64,000 nt of DNA, from positions 1,736,001 to 1,800,000 of the forward strand of contig NZ_JAIQDI010000001.1 of NCBI RefSeq assembly GCF_020034665.1, written 5' to 3'. This document shows, one piece after another, positions 34,670-42,361 of this stretch. A model generated the notes under the pieces. That model did no database searches. It was given only the letters and a program-made list of their open reading frames with translations, and was not told the DNA's origin. Positions within the stretch are counted from its first letter, which is position 1. Every line of letters starts with the position of its first letter. The DNA is from Niabella beijingensis (GTDB lineage: Bacteria; Bacteroidota; Bacteroidia; Chitinophagales; Chitinophagaceae). Made by a program: the position numbers and the translations under genes.

Positions 34670-34772
34670 GAATGTTTTTTTTAAAAAACTTCACAGGAGA
34701 TAAACGGGGCCATCCGGGTAAAAATGCGTCATACCCGGTCTGCGGCGATCATCATTGCTGTGCCGGGCCGTA

Positions 34773-35339
34773 CTAAACAAAATAATGCCGGAGGATATAG
34801 GAAATTTCATAGAGGATGAAGAGGACTGCCAGGATGTACTGGAACCGCAGGTTATTGATGCGTATGCCCAGCACGCATAAGACAATATGCACCAGGTTGC
34901 GCACCGGGTACTCCCAATGCAGGGAGCGGAAGTATTGCCGCCCCTTCAGCAATGTATCGGCGAAGTCGGCCGCAAAGATCACAATGAGGAAGGCAAAGAA
35001 CCAGTTCTTCCGGGAAAAGAAATAATCCCGGAAGCTTTTGTAGTCATTGATACCATCCGGGAATATTAATACCGTCAGTGCATAATACATCGTCGTATAG
35101 AAGATAAGAAATCCGTATTCCAGGAAATTCCAGCTGCCCACCCCGGTTAGCCGGGCTTCCCACCACCAGAAATGAATGATCAGGATAAAAGTATAAAACA
35201 CCCACAGGAGGTGCAACGGATAGGGTTTTACACCCTTATTATGATCGATCAGCTTTACAGCGTTCTTTAACAGCTGTGCAATCCCAAAGCCCAGGATGAT
35301 GCTGATCATCGTCCGTACATGGGTAAATGTTTCCTCCAT
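34773..35339 (-). CDS. Multi-spanning membrane protein of unknown function
   Basis: 188 residues with about five to six hydrophobic helices (near 10-25, 42-60, 72-95, 110-128, 143-160, 165-182), aromatic-rich, beginning MEETFTHVRTMISIILGFGIAQLL. Similar short membrane proteins occur in many Bacteroidota and Proteobacteria as uncharacterised. It follows the DUF1801 gene by 52 bp on the same strand. No motif that suggests a function. Confidence 0.65.
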   Translation of the reverse strand: MEETFTHVRTMISIILGFGIAQLLKNAVKLIDHNKGVKPYPLHLLWVFYTFILIIHFWWWEARLTGVGSWNFLEYGFLIFYTTMYYALTVLIFPDGINDYKSFRDYFFSRKNWFFAFLIVIFAADFADTLLKGRQYFRSLHWEYPVRNLVHIVLCVLGIRINNLRFQYILAVLFILYEISYILRHYFV

Positions 35340-35391
35340 AGCTATAAGGTTTAGAGGGGATGATCCTGATGCGCTGCCAACACTGATGAGG

Positions 35392-35781
35392 TCAACGGAG
35401 CCGCTCCAGTATCCCTTTGCGTTTTACAATGTTTTTGTAATCCCACTGGATGATCGTTGCTTTTTTCAGCCAGCGTTTCAATGTTTTTATATCAACAGCC
35501 GTAACAACCGTATACCGTATTTCTGCTGCTTTAAAGCTTCCCCCGGGCTGCAGATCCGGCTCATCAAACGACTGGCCGCTCCAGAAAAGCAGGCGCACAC
35601 TGTCTTTCAGTTTACTGTAACCCACAATGGGATTGCCTTCCAGGAACCACACCGGATGTCCGTGCCAGATCTTGTTTTCCGCATCGGGAAGCTGGAGACA
35701 GATCTGTTGCGCCAGCAAATCACAAATGGCCTTATCAGCGGGCGGGCGGGCATCGTTATACGCCTGGATATCCGGGTTCAT
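35392..35781 (-). CDS. DUF1801 domain protein
   Basis: 129 residues with the DUF1801 pattern: helical start 'NDARPPADKAICDLLAQQI', then 'AENKIWHGHPVWFLEGNPIVGYSKLKDSVRLLFWSGQSF' and 'AAEIRYTVVTAVDIKTLKRWLKKA'. Fold related to YdhG/iron-chaperone frataxin-like proteins. Role unknown. Divergent from the SnoaL-like gene at 35960, with a 178-bp gap. Confidence 0.75.
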   Translation of the reverse strand: MNPDIQAYNDARPPADKAICDLLAQQICLQLPDAENKIWHGHPVWFLEGNPIVGYSKLKDSVRLLFWSGQSFDEPDLQPGGSFKAAEIRYTVVTAVDIKTLKRWLKKATIIQWDYKNIVKRKGILERLR

Positions 35782-35959
35782 CGTTGATTTTTTTTGGAAG
35801 ATACTCTATTTCTTTTTCTGATCTGTCTTCCGTTTTAATTCCCGGTTGCTGACGGTCTGCCGCGATCCGCACCAGGAATTGACGCAAACCACATCTAATT
35901 CCGCTTTTGCGGCAACGTATCTTGCAGGTATCATTTTTTAATCTAAAACAATCATAATC

Positions 35960-36331
35960 ATGAACAACAAAGAAATCGTACAACAGGTGATCGACGCCTT
36001 TTTAAACAAAGATACAGAACGGGCACTGGCCTATATGAGCGAAGACGTTCAGATAGGCTGGCCCGGATTCTTTGACCTGCCCGCGGGAAAAGAAGCCGTA
36101 CGCAGCTTCTTTACGAATGTGCCCGAACTGGTATCCAGTCAGGTGATCGATCTGATTGCAGAAGGAAACACCGTTGCCGGTACCGGTACTGTTACCAGCA
36201 GGGATAAGGATGGCTCCCTCAAAAACAGTTTTTTCTGTGATGTATATGAACTGGAGAACGGAAAGGTCATCCGTCTCAAAAGCTATATGGTATTTGAACA
36301 GCCGCGGGTGGCAGCAGCCTGCGGGAACTAA
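35960..36331 (+). CDS. SnoaL/NTF2-like protein
   Basis: 123 residues with a cone-shaped NTF2 fold pattern: 'NKEIVQQVIDAFLNKDTERALAYMSEDVQIGWPGFFDLPAGKEAVRSFFTNV' followed by antiparallel strands 'VIDLIAEGNTVAGTGTVTSRDKDG', 'NSFFCDVYELENGKVIRLKSYMV'. Such proteins bind or isomerise small hydrophobic substrates. The DoxX gene follows 27 bp later on the same strand; the pair probably is one operon. Substrate not predictable. Confidence 0.75.
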   Translation: MNNKEIVQQVIDAFLNKDTERALAYMSEDVQIGWPGFFDLPAGKEAVRSFFTNVPELVSSQVIDLIAEGNTVAGTGTVTSRDKDGSLKNSFFCDVYELENGKVIRLKSYMVFEQPRVAAACGN

Positions 36332-36358
36332 TTGATCAACTTTATAAAAAAATACGAT

Positions 36359-36739
36359 ATGAAAAAGAAACTACTCTTTACCGCCTGCCTGCTTACAGGC
36401 CTTCTGTTCATCAATGCCGGATTGAACAAATTCTTGAACTACCTTCCCATGCCTGAAAAAATGCCGGAGGCTTCATTAAAATTATTTACAGCAATGGTGC
36501 AGATCCCCTGGCTGATGTCGCTGGTGGGCATTGCAGAGATTGCAGGAGGTGTTTTATTTATCATTCCCCGGTACCGGGCGCTGGGAGCCTTGATACTGAC
36601 CCCTGTGATGGCCGGTATCCTTCTGACGCATATCAGCGTTAACCCCGGAGGGTGGTTCATGCCCGTGCTGATGACGTTTGTAATGATCTGGAGCATTATT
36701 GAACAACGCCGGCAGTATCTTGGTCTTATCGCCCGTTAG
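36359..36739 (+). CDS. DoxX family membrane protein
   Basis: 126 residues from the ATG at 36359 (a TTG 27 bp upstream is in frame but gives an unusual N-terminus). Four hydrophobic helices with the DoxX pattern 'LLTGLLFINAGLNKFLNYLP' and 'LMSLVGIAEIAGGVLFIIPRYRALGALILTPVMAGILLTHI'. DoxX-like proteins are membrane parts of quinone or redox systems, though most are uncharacterised. Ends just before the tandem-repeat array. Confidence 0.75.
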   Translation: MKKKLLFTACLLTGLLFINAGLNKFLNYLPMPEKMPEASLKLFTAMVQIPWLMSLVGIAEIAGGVLFIIPRYRALGALILTPVMAGILLTHISVNPGGWFMPVLMTFVMIWSIIEQRRQYLGLIAR

Positions 36740-36787
36740 CAGCATGTATATACAGCCCGTCGTGACGCAAAACATGCCGGTTACAAC

Positions 36788-37357
36788 CACCATTAAGGGG
36801 CATTAAGCGGAAAAAACCTTAACGATCCTTAACTCCTTAATGGTTTAAAAACACTCCGCCACATGCCGCTACAATCACAAGAACCATTAAGCCATTAAGG
36901 GGCATTAAGCGGAAAAAACCTGAACGATCCTTAACTCCTTAATGGTTTAAAAACACTTCACCACATGTTGCTACAATCACAAGAACCATTAAGCCATTAA
37001 GGGACATTAAGCGGAAGAAACCTTAACGATCCTTAACTCCTTAATGGTTTAAAAACACTCCGCCACATGCCGCTACAATCACAAGAACCATTAAGCCATT
37101 AAGGGGCATTAAGCGGAAAAAACCTGAACGATCCTTAACTCCTTAATGGTTTAAAAACACTTCACCAAATGCCGCTACAATCACAAGAACCATTAAGCCG
37201 TTAAGAGACATTAAGCGGAAAAAAACTTAATGATCCTTAACTCCTTAATGGTTCAAAAACACTTCACCAGATGCCCCTACAACCATAAGAACCATTAAGC
37301 CATTAAGGGACATTAAGCAGAAAAAACCTTAACGATCCTTAACTCAATGGTTTAAAA
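36788..37357. repeat. Array of 102-bp tandem repeats with internal hairpins
   Basis: Unit starts AACCATTAAG at 36882, 36984, 37086, 37188 and 37290, exactly 102 bp apart, preceded by a partial copy from about 36788 and ended by a shortened copy. That makes about 5.5 units, mostly differing at a few bases (the last lost 3 bp). Each unit contains AACCATTAAG near its start and CTTAATGGTT about 55-65 bp later, an inverted repeat, plus further CATTAAG and CCTTAA words. All frames are blocked by stops. It fills the gap between the convergent DoxX and TfoX-like genes. Confidence 0.9.
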
Positions 37358-37397
37358 TACTGCAACAGGTATCCCTCAAAACCAGCGTAATGATCCA

Positions 37398-37754
37398 TCA
37401 GCCCCTCGGGGTCTTCTTCGCTTTGCCGGCACCCGTTATCGTTTTATTAAACTCCAGGGCCAGGCTGATCCAGTAGTTAAGCGCTGCCGGGGTATGGAGC
37501 CGGTCCTCATCTACATGTACATAGCCTTTGTAAACGCGCCCTTTCATAACGACCGTGTGGCATCCTTCCCGGGCAATAAGGGCATCGTGTATGCCAGGGT
37601 CTATCCGGCACATGATCCTTCCTGCTCCGACCGTAAGACACATTTTCCCGTTGACCATGAATGCCAGACCTCCAAACATTTTTTTCTCTGTCACGTCCGG
37701 CAGCTCTGTCAGGGCCTGGCGCATGCGCTGCGCGAGCAAGTCATTATATGCCAT
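37398..37754 (-). CDS. TfoX/Sxy N-terminal domain protein
   Basis: 118 residues, single domain: 'RMRQALTELPDVTEKKMFGGLAFMVNGKMCLTVG' then 'LIAREGCHTVVMKGRVYKGYVHVDED'. This is the TfoX N-terminal domain alone; the C-terminal half of the competence regulator is missing, as is usual for the many stand-alone copies whose role is unknown. It is 11 bp after the SnoaL-like gene on the same strand, so the two are probably co-transcribed. Ends in a basic tail KAKKTPRG. Confidence 0.8.
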   Translation of the reverse strand: MAYNDLLAQRMRQALTELPDVTEKKMFGGLAFMVNGKMCLTVGAGRIMCRIDPGIHDALIAREGCHTVVMKGRVYKGYVHVDEDRLHTPAALNYWISLALEFNKTITGAGKAKKTPRG

Positions 37755-37765
37755 GTTACTGAAAT

Positions 37766-38146
37766 TTATGCAGGTGTATTTTTGTGGAAGGTCAGCGTAT
37801 CAAAGAAGATCGTCAGTGCCTGCAATTTCCCGTTGCGCGCTTCCCATATTTCGGCAACATCCCCCGTCATGCCGGCACCATTAGGAAACGTATAGCTGTA
37901 CCTGCCGATCACACAGGCTTTGTCTCCTTCCACGATCATCTGCTTTACCTGCATGGAATTGAACACCCGGGAAAAGCGGTCGATCACCTGCCGGTAAGCC
38001 GCTTTCCCTACAATTGGTTCCGGCCGCGTCATATCACCGCCCGTAAATACAAAATCCTCGGCAAGGACCGACTCCCATCCTTCCTTTTGAGCAAATCCTT
38101 TATAATAACTTTCCAAAAGTTGTTTTGTAGTAGCTGTATTTGCCAT
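37766..38146 (-). CDS. SnoaL/NTF2-like protein, divergent from an HxlR regulator
   Basis: 126 residues from the ATG at 38146; a longer in-frame version runs into the divergent promoter region and is rejected. NTF2-like: 'KQLLESYYKGFAQKEGWESVLAEDFVFTGGDM', 'GKAAYRQVIDRFSRVF', then strands 'CVIGRYSYTFPNGAGMTGDVAEIWEARNGKLQALTIFFDT'. First gene of a two-gene unit with the TfoX-like gene. The HxlR gene reads away from it across a 97-bp gap full of repeats, so it is probably the regulator's target. Confidence 0.75.
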   Translation of the reverse strand: MANTATTKQLLESYYKGFAQKEGWESVLAEDFVFTGGDMTRPEPIVGKAAYRQVIDRFSRVFNSMQVKQMIVEGDKACVIGRYSYTFPNGAGMTGDVAEIWEARNGKLQALTIFFDTLTFHKNTPA

Positions 38147-38159
38147 CGTTTTTCGTTTT

Positions 38160-38227
38160 AAAGTTATTGCAATCCGTATCTTTGCACTTGCATTTTGCAA
38201 GCACTAAATTAGGAAAGTTATTGCAAT
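38160..38227. promoter_or_regulatory. Divergent promoter/operator region of the HxlR pair
   Basis: Plus-strand -7 element TATCTTTG at 38177-38184, directly followed by the palindrome CTTGCA-TTT-TGCAAG (38187-38201). The 14-bp sequence AAAGTTATTGCAAT occurs twice, at 38160-38173 and 38214-38227. Read on the minus strand these give TAACTTT, similar to a -7 box for the SnoaL-like gene. Confidence 0.55.
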
Positions 38228-38243
38228 TTGCAAGTAAAAAATT

Positions 38244-38651
38244 ATGAACAAAAGAAGATCAGATTGTCCGATTAGTTGTTCGCTGGATATTTTTGGCGAC
38301 AAATGGTCCCTTTTAATTATCCGCGATGTAATGCTGCGCGGCAAATCCTCCTACAGTGAGTTTTTGCAATCGGAAGAGAAAATAGCCACCAACATACTTA
38401 CCAGCCGGCTTTCCCTTCTAGAAGAGGCGCAGATCGTATCAAAAACGGTTTCCCCGGCCAACCGGTCAAAATTCATCTATCGCCTTACACAAAAAGGCAT
38501 CGACCTGCTGCCCATCATTGTAGAACTGATGGACTGGGGTGCCCGGTATGATGTCAATTGCCCCCGAAAGGAACTGGGTAAAAAGATCAAAAAAGATAAG
38601 GCCGCTGTGATAAGAGAATATACACAGCGGCTTAAGAGTGAAATCAGGTAG
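38244..38651 (+). CDS. HxlR family transcriptional regulator
   Basis: 135 residues with the HxlR winged helix: an N-terminal Cys motif 'SDCPISCSLDIFGDKWSLLIIRDVMLRGKSSYSEFLQSEEKIATNILTSRLSLLEEAQIV', then the wing 'KFIYRLTQKGIDLLPIIVELMDWG'. Cys near 7 and 11 may sense redox or electrophiles as in related proteins. Ends 3 bp from the convergent phosphodiesterase gene. Probably controls itself and the divergent SnoaL-like gene through the sites at 38160-38227. Confidence 0.88.
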   Translation: MNKRRSDCPISCSLDIFGDKWSLLIIRDVMLRGKSSYSEFLQSEEKIATNILTSRLSLLEEAQIVSKTVSPANRSKFIYRLTQKGIDLLPIIVELMDWGARYDVNCPRKELGKKIKKDKAAVIREYTQRLKSEIR

Positions 38652-38654
38652 CCG

Positions 38655-39545
38655 TTACCGGAATACTTCTTTAACCGGAATACCCCGCCAGCTTGCCGGC
38701 ATCTTCAGTTTCAGCAGCCAGGCGATGGTAGCAGCTGTATCGTAGGTAATGATGGGCTGCTGTAACGCTTTCCCTTTCTGCACACCTCTTCCGTATACCA
38801 CCCAAGGGATCTGTACTTCGTCCAGGGATTTACCACCATGCCCTTTTCCTTTTCCGCCATGATCCGCTGTTACCAGGATCACCGACTCGCCGGCAATGCC
38901 CGCATCCTCCACGGCCTTCACGATCTTTCCGATACGTGCATCCACCTGTTGCAGTTCTTTATAGTATTCGGGTGTGCGATGGCCGATGTTATGGCCCACC
39001 CCATCCGGCTGATCCAGGTGTATAAAGGTAAGCACCGGTTTCTGCGACCGGATGATCGCCACCGCTGTGTCCACACAAAAATCATCGTTGTCCTTTGCAG
39101 CAACACGCAGGGTGGTTGCTGCTTTTTCCACCAGCGGATCGATACCCTGCCAGCTGTAGATCAGTGCGGATACCGCTTCCGGCCGCTGTTCCTTCAGCAA
39201 TGAAAAAACAGAAGGGAACAATCCAAAGCGGCTGGTATCGGCCGAAGGGATCTCCGGAACCGCACTGTTCCACTCGGTATAGCCATGTACCGTCGGTCCG
39301 GCGCCCATCAGCAGCGAAGCCCAGTTCACCGCGCTGGATGAAGGCAGCACTGAACGGGCGGTCAGCGACCAGGCACCGTCCTGCATCAGTTTTTTCAGCT
39401 GCGGCATTTCCGCATCCGGCACGGCATAGGCGCCAAACCCGTCGCACCCGATCAGGATGACATGTTTCACTTTTGAAGGTTGTGCCAGTGCTGCGAGCGG
39501 CAGCCAGATGCTCAACGCAATGATCATTTTACGCATATTGCTCAT
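38655..39545 (-). CDS. Secreted alkaline phosphatase superfamily protein (type I phosphodiesterase)
   Basis: 296 residues from the ATG at 39545 (or 39536). The same frame stays open to 40415, but that part is antisense to nadB. Signal peptide 1-21. Metal and nucleophile motifs: 'VILIGCDGFGAYAV', 'PSSSAVNWASLLMGAGPTVHG', 'HLDQPDGVGHNIGH', 'VTADHGGKGKGHGG'. Similar in motif order to the enzyme at 4319 but shorter, with no C-terminal sandwich. Probably cleaves a phospho- or sulfo-ester in the periplasm; the substrate is unknown. Convergent with hxlR, 3 bp between stops. Confidence 0.8.
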   Translation of the reverse strand: MSNMRKMIIALSIWLPLAALAQPSKVKHVILIGCDGFGAYAVPDAEMPQLKKLMQDGAWSLTARSVLPSSSAVNWASLLMGAGPTVHGYTEWNSAVPEIPSADTSRFGLFPSVFSLLKEQRPEAVSALIYSWQGIDPLVEKAATTLRVAAKDNDDFCVDTAVAIIRSQKPVLTFIHLDQPDGVGHNIGHRTPEYYKELQQVDARIGKIVKAVEDAGIAGESVILVTADHGGKGKGHGGKSLDEVQIPWVVYGRGVQKGKALQQPIITYDTAATIAWLLKLKMPASWRGIPVKEVFR

Positions 39546-39683
39546 AATCGTTTTTATTTTGAATGACCGGAACGACGAAGATACACCAGAAGCCCTGTCA
39601 GCACCCTCCTGAAACAGAACAACCGGTTGCACAGTTATGCCCAGAACCAAATAAATCCTATTTTTACTGTTTAAACAGAGTAC

Positions 39684-41300
39684 ATGCAGCAGGTAGATTT
39701 TCTGGTGATCGGAACGGGTATCGCGGGCCTTACCTACGCTTATAAGATGGCACAGCAGTTTCCTGAACGGAAGATACTGGTGCTGACCAAGGCCGCAGCG
39801 GATGAAACCAATACCAAATACGCACAGGGCGGCGTAGCCGTAGTGAACGATACGGAGCATGATAGTTTTGAAAAACATATAGAAGATACATTGATCGCGG
39901 GAGATGGCCTTTGTAATAAAAAGGTCGTTGAGATCGTGGTTACGGAGGGACCGGACCGCATCAATGAACTGATCGCTCTGGGGACCAACTTTGATAAAGA
40001 GGCCGATGGGGATTACAAACGGGGTAAGGAAGGCGGACACAGCGAATTCCGCATCCTGCACCATAAAGACGTTACCGGCTGGGAAATGGAGCGGGCCCTG
40101 CTGGAAGCGGTCGGCACCTGCCCGAATATTGAGATCGTCAAGCATTGTTTTGTTATTGACCTGATTACCCAGCACCACCTGGGCTATCTGGTCACCAAGG
40201 CCACACCCGATATTGAATGTTACGGGGTGTACGTGCTCAACCTCCGCACCAACGGGATCGAGACCATCCTTGCCAAAACCACTTACCTGGCCTCCGGAGG
40301 AAACGGACAGGTGTACCGCACCACTACCAATCCCGGCATTGCCACCGGCGACGGCGTGGCCATGGTATACCGCGCAAAAGGCCGTATCGAAAATATGGAG
40401 TTCATCCAGTTTCATCCCACGGCCCTGTTCGAAGCCGGACTTACCGGCCAGGCGTTTTTAATTACAGAAGCGGTACGCGGCGATGGCGGTATCCTGCGCA
40501 ATAAGGACGGAGAAGCATTCATGGAAAAATATGATGCGCGCAAAGATCTGGCGCCGCGGGATATTGTGGCACGTGCCATCGACAGCGAGATGAAACGAAC
40601 GGGTACCGAACATGTGTGGCTGGACTGCCGGCATTTTGAGCTCGAAAAATTCCTGGAACATTTCCCCAATATTTATGAAAAATGTAAAAGCATCGGTATT
40701 GACATTACCCGGAACATGATCCCGGTTTCACCGGCCGCTCATTACAGCTGCGGAGGTATCAAGGTCAACGAATGGGGGCAGACCTCCATACGGAACCTTT
40801 ATGCCGTGGGCGAGTGCAGCAGCACCGGGTTACACGGCGCCAACCGCCTGGCCAGTAATTCCCTGCTGGAAGCGATGGTATTTGCGCACCGCTGTTTTGA
40901 GCAGGTATCAAAAAAAGCATTGAACGGGGAACTGAATGCACATCACTATGAGGGTGAGATACCGGAATGGAATGCCAAAGGCACAATGCAGCCCAAGGAA
41001 ATGATCCTAATCACCCAAAGCCTGAAAGAGCTGCGGCAGGTAATGTCAGATTATGTGGGTATCGTGCGTAATAACATCCGCCTGGAGCGGGCTTCAAAGC
41101 GCCTGGATCTCCTGTGGGAAGAAACAGAACAGCTATACCGGTCGAGTAAGGTATCGCCCCAGTTGCTGGAATTGCGTAACCTGATCACCATCGGTTACCT
41201 CATCGTAAAAGGTGCCATATTCCGCAAGGAAAGCCGCGGGCTGAATTATAATACCGATTACCCTGAAAAGAGTGTGCTCGTACAGAATGTGGTGCTGTAA
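39684..41300 (+). CDS. nadB: L-aspartate oxidase
   Basis: 538-residue FAD enzyme that makes iminoaspartate for NAD synthesis. FAD motif 'FLVIGTGIAGLTYAYKMA' at the N-terminus, 'NTKYAQGGVAVV' (about 48), 'GGHSEFRILH' (about 118), 'GGNGQVY' (about 206), the substrate-site 'EFIQFHPTALF' (about 240), 'APRDIVARAID', 'HYSCGGIKVNEWGQTSIRNLYAVGECS' and 'GANRLASNSLLEAMVFA'. Length matches the family. Neighbouring genes are unrelated, so it seems to be a single-gene unit here. Confidence 0.95.
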   Translation: MQQVDFLVIGTGIAGLTYAYKMAQQFPERKILVLTKAAADETNTKYAQGGVAVVNDTEHDSFEKHIEDTLIAGDGLCNKKVVEIVVTEGPDRINELIALGTNFDKEADGDYKRGKEGGHSEFRILHHKDVTGWEMERALLEAVGTCPNIEIVKHCFVIDLITQHHLGYLVTKATPDIECYGVYVLNLRTNGIETILAKTTYLASGGNGQVYRTTTNPGIATGDGVAMVYRAKGRIENMEFIQFHPTALFEAGLTGQAFLITEAVRGDGGILRNKDGEAFMEKYDARKDLAPRDIVARAIDSEMKRTGTEHVWLDCRHFELEKFLEHFPNIYEKCKSIGIDITRNMIPVSPAAHYSCGGIKVNEWGQTSIRNLYAVGECSSTGLHGANRLASNSLLEAMVFAHRCFEQVSKKALNGELNAHHYEGEIPEWNAKGTMQPKEMILITQSLKELRQVMSDYVGIVRNNIRLERASKRLDLLWEETEQLYRSSKVSPQLLELRNLITIGYLIVKGAIFRKESRGLNYNTDYPEKSVLVQNVVL

Positions 41301-41357
41301 TATTTGGGGAATTGAGATTCGAGAATTCAGAATTGATACTTGAGAATTCAGACTCGA

Positions 41358-41372
41358 GATTTGAGAATTGAG
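41358..41372. repeat. Dispersed 15-bp intergenic motif, copy 2, in a degenerate repeat tract
   Basis: Identical to 18473-18487. Here it lies in a tract (41305-41385) of degenerate TTGAGAATTC/G-AGA units, filling the gap between nadB and the acyltransferase gene. Confidence 0.45.
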
Positions 41373-41391
41373 ATTTGTTATTTAGATTTTA

Positions 41392-42270
41392 ATGTATTAC
41401 ATCATTTACGCTTTTTTATACCTCTGTTCCCTGTTGCCGCTGCCGGTGCTCTACCTGCTGTCCGATTTCTTTTACGCAATAGTTTATTATGGCATCGGGT
41501 ACCGGAAAAAAGTGGTAATGGACAACCTGGCCATCGCATTTCCTGAAAAAACGATCGGGGAGCGGACGCGCATTGCCAGGGATTTTTACCATAAATTCAT
41601 CGACTCATTTGTAGAGACGGTCAAACTGCTTTCAGCCTCCGATGCTTTTTTTGAAAAACGCTTTACCGGAAACTGGGAGGTGGTAGACCGCTATTACGAT
41701 CAGGGACGCAGTGTACAACTGATCCTGGGACATACATTCAACTGGGAATGGGGCAATGTGCAGATCGTCCGGAAGATCCGGCATACGTTCCTCGGCGTCT
41801 ATATGCCCATCAGCAGCAAACCGCTCAACCGGGTCTTTAAAAAACTGCGGTCACGCAGCGGGGCCGTCCTGTTGAGCGCACACCATATGACCCGGGAATT
41901 CCTGCCCTACCGCCGCACACTGTATTGCCTGGGACTGGTGGCCGATCAAAGTCCGGGGCACCTAAAAAAAGCCCGGTGGTTCCATTTCTTCAACCGCAGG
42001 ACTGCTTTTACCGTTGGGCCGGCAAAAGGCGCCATCACCAACGATGCCGTGGTGGTATTTGCCGCCATCGAACGCCGGAGAAGAGGCTATTATGAGGTTA
42101 CTTTTACCGTGGCCGAAGAACATCCGAAAAACGATACGGACGAGCACCGGCTCACCCAAAAGTTCGTGCACTTCCTGGAAACCACCATCCGCAAAAACCC
42201 GGATATGTGGCTCTGGACCCACCGCAGATGGAAACACGAATGGAAGGAAGGTGATGTAATGGGCGAATGA
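41392..42270 (+). CDS. Lysophospholipid/lipid A acyltransferase family protein (LpxL-like)
   Basis: 292 residues with an N-terminal hydrophobic segment (about 4-30) that anchors it to the inner membrane. The catalytic H-x4-E motif is 'GHTFNWEWGN' (about 112), then 'GVYMPISSKPLNRVFKKLRSR' and 'GLVADQSPGHLKKARWFHFFNRRTAF', both family blocks; C-terminal 'WLWTHRRWKHEWKEG' is diagnostic for late acyltransferases of lipid A synthesis. It would transfer a secondary acyl chain to Kdo-lipid A or a lysolipid; ornithine-lipid or flexirubin-linked acyltransferases are alternatives. Confidence 0.82.
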   Translation: MYYIIYAFLYLCSLLPLPVLYLLSDFFYAIVYYGIGYRKKVVMDNLAIAFPEKTIGERTRIARDFYHKFIDSFVETVKLLSASDAFFEKRFTGNWEVVDRYYDQGRSVQLILGHTFNWEWGNVQIVRKIRHTFLGVYMPISSKPLNRVFKKLRSRSGAVLLSAHHMTREFLPYRRTLYCLGLVADQSPGHLKKARWFHFFNRRTAFTVGPAKGAITNDAVVVFAAIERRRRGYYEVTFTVAEEHPKNDTDEHRLTQKFVHFLETTIRKNPDMWLWTHRRWKHEWKEGDVMGE

Positions 42271-42334
42271 TGCCGGTTACACAACAGAAGCACCCAACCA
42301 CACAATAACCGGTCCTGCCGTTATACAAAGCGCC

Positions 42335-42342
42335 TACATTTG
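42335..42342 (+). promoter_or_regulatory. -7 promoter element of the transglutaminase/two-component operon
   Basis: TACATTTG matches TAnnTTTG, 20 bp before the ATG at 42362. Confidence 0.45.
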
Positions 42343-42361
42343 TTATAGAAAAAAAACTACA

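Noticed and set aside
36788..37357. Regular repeats that could suggest a CRISPR array
   Set aside because: The whole 102-bp unit is conserved from copy to copy; there are no variable spacers and no cas genes.
39546..40415. Open frame extending the phosphodiesterase gene upstream by 290 codons
   Set aside because: It is antisense to nadB, and a signal peptide starts at 39545 or 39536, so the extension is chance.
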